Source: Christensenella sp. UBA4626
GTDB taxonomy: Bacteria; Bacillota; Clostridia; Christensenellales; UBA1242
Assembly (NCBI GenBank): GCA_002406115.1
Contig: DHNC01000003.1
Span: forward strand, 1 to 24,508
Length of the DNA stretch: 24,508 bases
Direction of reading: 5' to 3'
Both the position numbers and the translations under genes were made by a program. This document shows positions 21,352 through 24,508 of the stretch, one piece after another. Under the pieces are notes generated by a model that did not search any database, was not told the DNA's origin, and was given only the letters and a program-made list of their open reading frames with translations. Each line of letters opens with the position of its first letter. Positions within the stretch are counted from its first letter, which is position 1.

Positions 21352-21849
21352 CTAAAAAATAAGATAGACGCCAAGTCCAGTAAGGGCTGCAATAATCACA
21401 AGAAACAATAGCCCTGGAAACAACATTCCTTTAACGTGGAACCACTTTTGATGATATTCTTTGTCCATATGCTCAGTGCCCGGCAAACGGAAACATTTCA
21501 AATTTGCAAACAAAACCCAATCAATAAAAAATGTGTCCCAAGTGCCAACAACGCCAAACAAAATAGTTGCAAAAAGTGCTCCATCCCAAAAGGTTTTTGC
21601 CCCTGCCAAAATTGCGCCGCCAATAAGTATTGCGGTGAAAAGTATAATCCCAAAAACTTTAAAGACTATTGTCCTTAAACTTAAAGGTTTTGTGTCCACC
21701 CTCTCATGTGTTTTGAAATATTCCTCTTGGATTTCTTTTGGATAATTGTGCACCCCGATTTCAGGATGTTTTATCGCTGGCAAAACCACAAGCGCAGTGA
21801 AAAAGCCAACAAAAACAATTGCTTCAATTAGAATAATCCACCAAACCAT
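21352..21849 (-). CDS. Conserved-looking integral membrane protein, unknown function
   Basis: 165 aa with four likely membrane helices: WWIILIEAIVFVGFFTALVV (about 3-22), IVFKVFGIILFTAILIGGAIL (about 61-81), WDGALFATILFGVVGTWDTFFIDWVL (about 87-112) and GMLFPGLLFLVIIAALTGLGVYLIF (140-165). The third is rich in Trp, Asp and Gly (GTWDTFFIDW), which suggests a functional site in or near the membrane. A hydrophilic loop with HNYPKEIQEEYFKTHERVDT lies between the first two. I do not recognise a named family. AAAAGGAG lies 7 nt before the ATG. It begins 68 bp after tRNA-Leu on the same strand and may share its transcript. Confidence 0.75.
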   Translation of the reverse strand: MVWWIILIEAIVFVGFFTALVVLPAIKHPEIGVHNYPKEIQEEYFKTHERVDTKPLSLRTIVFKVFGIILFTAILIGGAILAGAKTFWDGALFATILFGVVGTWDTFFIDWVLFANLKCFRLPGTEHMDKEYHQKWFHVKGMLFPGLLFLVIIAALTGLGVYLIF

Positions 21850-21916
21850 TTAGTTTCTCCTTTTTGTTTTTTAAAAAAACCTATATAAAATAAAAATAAT
21901 TTCAAAAACATTTTTT

Positions 21917-22002
21917 TGGTGCGGTTAACAGGATTTGAACCTGCAAGAGATTGCTCTCACTAGTACCTGAAACTAGCGCGTCTGCCATTCCGCCATAACC
22001 GC
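21917..22002 (-). tRNA. tRNA-Leu (anticodon CAG)
   Basis: An 83-nt tRNA plus encoded CCA. The acceptor arms GCGGTTA and TAACCGC pair fully. The anticodon arm is CTAGT-TTCAGGT-ACTAG with CAG at 21969-21967. A long variable arm (GAGAGCAATCTC) and the T arm CAGGTTCAAATCCTG follow, then discriminator A and CCA (21919-21917). The long variable arm and CAG identify leucine. The D arm begins TGGCGGAATGGCAGACGCG. A partial copy of its first 25 nt lies at 22272-22296. Confidence 0.97.
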
Positions 22003-22101
22003 ATATAAGAAATATTAAGATAAAGATAAAGCCAATATAACAAGTTGCCAGCGCTAGTTTTTTTAGGGTTCCCAACAAAGCCAAATGTAGTGGGTTTGTT
22101 C

Positions 22102-22189
22102 GGGAAGAGGAACATCAACGTCATAGGCTGCACTTTTGCGGATTTGCTTATCGCAAATACTCGCCTTATGTTTGCCTATTCCTCTTCCC
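22102..22189. repeat. Nested long hairpin
   Basis: Arms GGGAAGAGGAA (22102-22112) and TTCCTCTTCCC (22179-22189) pair perfectly. Inside them ATAGGC (22123-22128) pairs with GCCTAT (22174-22179), and ATTTGC (22142-22147) with GCAAAT (22153-22158). The layered stem resembles a REP/MITE-type element. Confidence 0.7.
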
Positions 22190-22223
22190 CTTCAAAACAC
22201 TCGTTTTGTAGGGTCCCCGAATT

Positions 22224-22271
22224 TAGGTTATGTTTGCGAGTGCAAACTGGCAATAGCGACAATTGTGACGA
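22224..22271. repeat. Reverse copy of the 20711-20754 module
   Basis: Contains a GTTTGC-GAGT-GCAAAC hairpin and AATAGCGACAATTGTGACGA. It is nearly identical, in opposite orientation, to 20711-20754 and runs directly into the tRNA fragment at 22272. Confidence 0.8.
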
Positions 22272-22296
22272 GCGTCTGCCGTTCCGCCATAACCGC
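22272..22296 (-). pseudogene. tRNA-Leu 5' fragment
   Basis: Twenty-five nt matching positions 1-25 of the intact tRNA-Leu 294 bp away, with one change (C for T on the tRNA strand, at 22281). After it the sequence leaves the tRNA and enters a repeat module. A promoter-like pair lies just upstream. Confidence 0.8.
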
Positions 22297-22304
22297 ATAA
22301 ATAT

Positions 22305-22333
22305 ATTTTAACATATTTTGATATTATTGAAAA
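22305..22333 (-). promoter_or_regulatory. Possible ancestral tRNA-Leu promoter
   Basis: Minus strand: TTTTCA (22333-22328), 17-bp spacer, TAAAAT (22310-22305), 8 nt before the first base of the tRNA fragment. I saw no equally good promoter directly before the intact tRNA gene, so transcripts may begin here and cross the 294-bp unit. Confidence 0.4.
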
Positions 22334-22463
22334 TGGTTTGGACAATATTTTTTTGACTTTTATTGAAAATTTCCGCTTTTTCTGCCAATCAAAAATAATA
22401 TGAAAAGCGGAGTTTGATGGCTATTAAAACTTCGCATCAGCATTACACGCAAGGATATTTCCA

Positions 22464-22494
22464 ACAAAAAAGTGAGCGTTTAAGGCTCATCTTT
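22464..22494 (-). terminator. Terminator after the GNAT-like gene
   Basis: Minus strand: TGAGC-CTTAAAC-GCTCA hairpin followed by C and a run of six U, about 55 bp past the stop. The stem is short (5 bp), extendable through flanking A/U pairs. Confidence 0.6.
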
Positions 22495-22545
22495 TGTGAA
22501 TGCAAGAAACATATTTGCTATCAAAAGCAAAGTAAATATGTATGT

Positions 22546-23676
22546 TTAGTTATGTTCAATATCTCTAATATAAGTTTGGCGGCGTTTGATGATTTGATTT
22601 GGAATAAATTTCCACAAATTCAAAACTGCGCCGTTGGTCGTGAGCATTGGATTTGAAACGACGGATTTGATATTGTATTTGATGATATTTTGCCAAATCC
22701 TTGAAATAACCACTGCAGAAATGCCTGCTTTACGGTAATCCGGAGCGACGCCGATGATTGCCAATTCAAGTTCTTTTGGTCTAGCGATAGTTTTAAGCAA
22801 GCCCAAAGCACTTCGAATCATGCTTCCGTTATGTTTTTTGATAACTCTTCCAAGCGACGGCATGGCAACCCCAAAACCGACCACTTTGTCTGTGTCTTGA
22901 TCCACAATGACGGAAATAAATTTGCGGTTCAAAGCAGTGGCAAAAAGGGATAAAACGTTCTTCTTTGCGTCGCCGTTTATCTCAATAAAATTGTCCAAAT
23001 CTTTGTAAGTTTGGTTGTAACACTCAAAAAATTTGTCGCCATAATTTTTGACAATCTTCTTCACGCTCATCTTGTCCGCAATATCTACGAGATTGTTTTT
23101 CTTTTCCGCATATTTTGCAATTTCCAGATATTTGGTGTTTATATTTTTAAAGTCAAATTCAAGTTCAACCCATTCGCTTTCTTTTTCCAATTTCAGTTGG
23201 TTCATGATTTTTGGATAATACTCAAAATTGTAGTTTGTGGCAAAAGTTGATAGCCTGTCAAACCCCATTGTAAGCATACCCTCTCGGTCGGTGTCATTAA
23301 AGCCCCAAGGCCCGTGAATTTTTGTCATCCCGTGCTGCCTGCCCATTTGTTCAACAGTGTTCAGCAGAACCCTTGCAACCTCAATATCGTCAACAAAGTC
23401 AAAGCGGGAAAATCTTATGCATTTTTCATTACGCACTTCGTTGCTTGCGTGGACAATTATTCCAGCAACACGGCCTACAATTTGCCCGTCCTTATACGCC
23501 AAAAAGCATTCAGTTTCGCATCCGGCTGCCGCATGGTTTTTGTTTGGATTTTTAATTGCCTTTTCATCGCCGTTGAAACATGGCACATAATATTGTGTGT
23601 CCTTGTACAACTTTAAAGGAAATTTTACAAATTGATTCATTTCCTTTTTTGTTTTTACTGGTCTAACTTCTATCAT
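22546..23676 (-). CDS. GNAT-fold acetyltransferase-like protein (YghO-like)
   Basis: 376 aa. The N-terminus (MIEVRPVKTKKEMNQFVKFPLKLYKDTQYYVPCFNGDEKAI) and FLAYKDGQIVGRVAGIIVH resemble a GNAT-like half. The middle GPWGFNDTDREGMLTMGFDRLSTFATNYNFEYYPKIMNQL is characteristic of YghO-type proteins annotated as N-acetyltransferases. A C-terminal half (ELAIIGVAPDYRKAGISAVVISRIWQNII) carries an acetyl-CoA-binding-like V-APxYRxxG segment. Substrate unknown. The start at 23676 has AAGGA 6 nt upstream; an upstream Met at 23721 would add 15 hydrophobic residues with no ribosome binding site. A terminator follows. Confidence 0.75.
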   Translation of the reverse strand: MIEVRPVKTKKEMNQFVKFPLKLYKDTQYYVPCFNGDEKAIKNPNKNHAAAGCETECFLAYKDGQIVGRVAGIIVHASNEVRNEKCIRFSRFDFVDDIEVARVLLNTVEQMGRQHGMTKIHGPWGFNDTDREGMLTMGFDRLSTFATNYNFEYYPKIMNQLKLEKESEWVELEFDFKNINTKYLEIAKYAEKKNNLVDIADKMSVKKIVKNYGDKFFECYNQTYKDLDNFIEINGDAKKNVLSLFATALNRKFISVIVDQDTDKVVGFGVAMPSLGRVIKKHNGSMIRSALGLLKTIARPKELELAIIGVAPDYRKAGISAVVISRIWQNIIKYNIKSVVSNPMLTTNGAVLNLWKFIPNQIIKRRQTYIRDIEHN

Positions 23677-23850
23677 ATTTATCCTTGGGAAAAAAGCAAT
23701 ATACAACCAGACATCGCACAAAAAATGATGCTGTGTTATATAAAGATATATAAAAGTTATATCGCAAATTGAAAAATTTTACAACAAATTTTAAACTTAA
23801 ATTTAAAAATACAAAAAATAAATTCTGTCTATTTACTTTAAAAAAATATC

Positions 23851-24357
23851 TTACAAACTGGAATTATTGTCTATTTCCACAATTTCATCAAAGCCCTCTT
23901 GCTTTGTTGCGGGTTGCTCTTTTAAAAATCTTTCAAACTTGTTTGCCACGGCAATTGGGTCGTCAATATAATGAGATTTCGGGTCAGAGGTCTGCCTTTT
24001 TATCACCCTTTTTATGCAAGTCTCAATGTCGGTTTTAACAACCACTGCAACTGCGGTGTAGCCATACTCTTTCGCAATATCCAAAAATGTTCTCCTATCC
24101 AAAACCTTTGTGTTCGTTGCATCAATAACAACATCCTTACCCTGCTTTGCAAACCCTCTCAGCCTGTTATGAAATTCCGCAAACGTCAATTTGTCCGCTT
24201 GGCGAGAGTGCATTTCAACAAACCTCCCCTTGTCAAAAAGTTCTTGCCTGATTGGGTCACTGCTGATTACAACCGCCGACTTTTCCTTTGCTATTTTCTT
24301 TGCAATTGTTGACTTCCCACTGCCAACATTGCCAATCATAATATACATTGTTTTCAT
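23851..24357 (-). CDS. P-loop kinase of the AAA_33 / polynucleotide-kinase-like group
   Basis: 168 aa. Walker A is GNVGSGKST (residues 9-17). SSDPIRQELF supplies the catalytic Asp region, and VVIDATNTKVLDRR is the D(A/T)TN motif of T4 Pnk-like and AAA_33 kinases. VVKTDIETCIKRVIKR forms the lid, with several Arg. These proteins phosphorylate nucleic acid 5' ends or small molecules, and the substrate cannot be read from sequence. No phosphatase domain is fused. There is no Shine-Dalgarno: TATAAT ends 6 nt before the ATG, as in the gene at 9802-10599, so the mRNA should be leaderless. ATGs at codons 4 and 7 also lack ribosome binding sites. Confidence 0.8.
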   Translation of the reverse strand: MKTMYIMIGNVGSGKSTIAKKIAKEKSAVVISSDPIRQELFDKGRFVEMHSRQADKLTFAEFHNRLRGFAKQGKDVVIDATNTKVLDRRTFLDIAKEYGYTAVAVVVKTDIETCIKRVIKRQTSDPKSHYIDDPIAVANKFERFLKEQPATKQEGFDEIVEIDNNSSL

Positions 24358-24363
24358 ATTTCG

Positions 24364-24372
24364 ATTATATCA
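24364..24372 (-). promoter_or_regulatory. Extended -10 promoter giving a leaderless mRNA
   Basis: Minus strand TGATATAAT (24372-24364) is an extended -10 with full consensus; the -35 side is poor (TTGTAC at 15 bp). Six nt separate it from the ATG at 24357, the same geometry as at 10599-10611. Confidence 0.7.
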
Positions 24373-24433
24373 CAAAATCATTTTGTACAAAAGTGTTTTC
24401 AACCCTATGCCCAAAAATCCCATTTCTTGTCTC

Positions 24434-24508
24434 GAGATCCTTCGGCTACGCTAACGCTTCGCTATGATCTGAAAATTTTCTAACAAAAATTGTTCAGGTC
24501 ATTCGCTC
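24434..24508. repeat. Diverged copy of the GATCCTTCG-type dispersed repeat
   Basis: GAGATCCTTCGGCTACGCT, three extra bases, then GCTTCGCT: a reverse-orientation relative of 20511-20550 with changes. The end of the window (TTCAGGTCATTCGCTC) may continue it. It is cut by the window edge. Confidence 0.6.

Larger units (their letters stand above)
22006..22299. mobile_element. 294-bp non-coding unit bounded by repeats of the tRNA-Leu 5' end
   Basis: The 28-bp direct repeats 21978-22005 and 22272-22299 (one mismatch) include tRNA positions 1-25 and 3 upstream bases. Between them lie a TAGGGTTCCC module (about 22065), a long nested hairpin (22102-22189), a second TAGGGTCCCC module (about 22206) and the reverse copy of the 20711-20754 module. 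No gene is present. It looks like a small palindromic-repeat insertion or a decayed duplication at the tRNA 5' end. Confidence 0.6.

Overview
The window comes from an AT-rich, endospore-forming, anaerobic Firmicute, most likely class Clostridia. The evidence is spo0A, spoIIR, a SleB-type cortex hydrolase, a DUF3794/LysM (SipL-like) spore protein, an [FeFe] hydrogenase, strong AGGAGG-type ribosome binding sites, near-canonical sigma-A promoters and the rpmH-rnpA-yidD-yidC-jag block. The species cannot be named from sequence alone. No phage, IS transposase, CRISPR array or defence system is visible.

Layout, left to right. (1) 86-2489, minus strand: a wall/spore group of amidase, spoIIR and sleB. 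(2) 2713-3330, plus: two tandem XRE-type regulators, the first split by a frameshift, ending at a bidirectional terminator. (3) 3436-6628, minus: the operon hisS, [FeFe] hydrogenase, HD hydrolase. (4) 6836-9601, minus: veg, then a metal-efflux pair cadC-cadA with an operator-loaded promoter. (5) 9802-11428, minus: an unrecognised protein expressed from an apparently leaderless promoter, and a double zinc-ribbon protein with a poly-Asp tail. (6) 11575-14363: spo0A (minus) divergent from a sipL-like gene (plus) that has a sigma-E-like promoter. (7) 14504-16384, minus: lysS plus a small unknown gene, divergent from a probably self-regulating XRE regulator (plus, 16593-16838). (8) 16998-19623, minus: the operon rpmH-rnpA-yidD-yidC-jag from one strong promoter with a long leader; dnaA is not next to it. 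(9) 19896-24357, minus: a ppGpp-hydrolase-like HD protein, a stand-alone FakA-type domain, a membrane protein, tRNA-Leu(CAG), a GNAT-like protein and a P-loop kinase.

Genes in this window mostly do housekeeping (translation, RNA processing, membrane insertion), sporulation control and germination, metal homeostasis and hydrogen metabolism. The most unusual material is non-coding. A 106-bp perfect direct duplication carries the 3' end of the FakA-like gene. The first 25 nt of tRNA-Leu are repeated 294 bp upstream of the real gene. Palindromic modules are shared, in opposite orientation, between the regions at 20.5-20.8 kb and 22.0-22.3 kb. Two genes have extended -10 promoters placed exactly 6 nt from their ATG, implying leaderless mRNAs.

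No complete new multi-gene system is evident. The best leads are the repeat/tRNA mosaic, the leaderless promoter pair, the amidase lacking a zinc ligand, and the unassigned structured element at 6760-6810.
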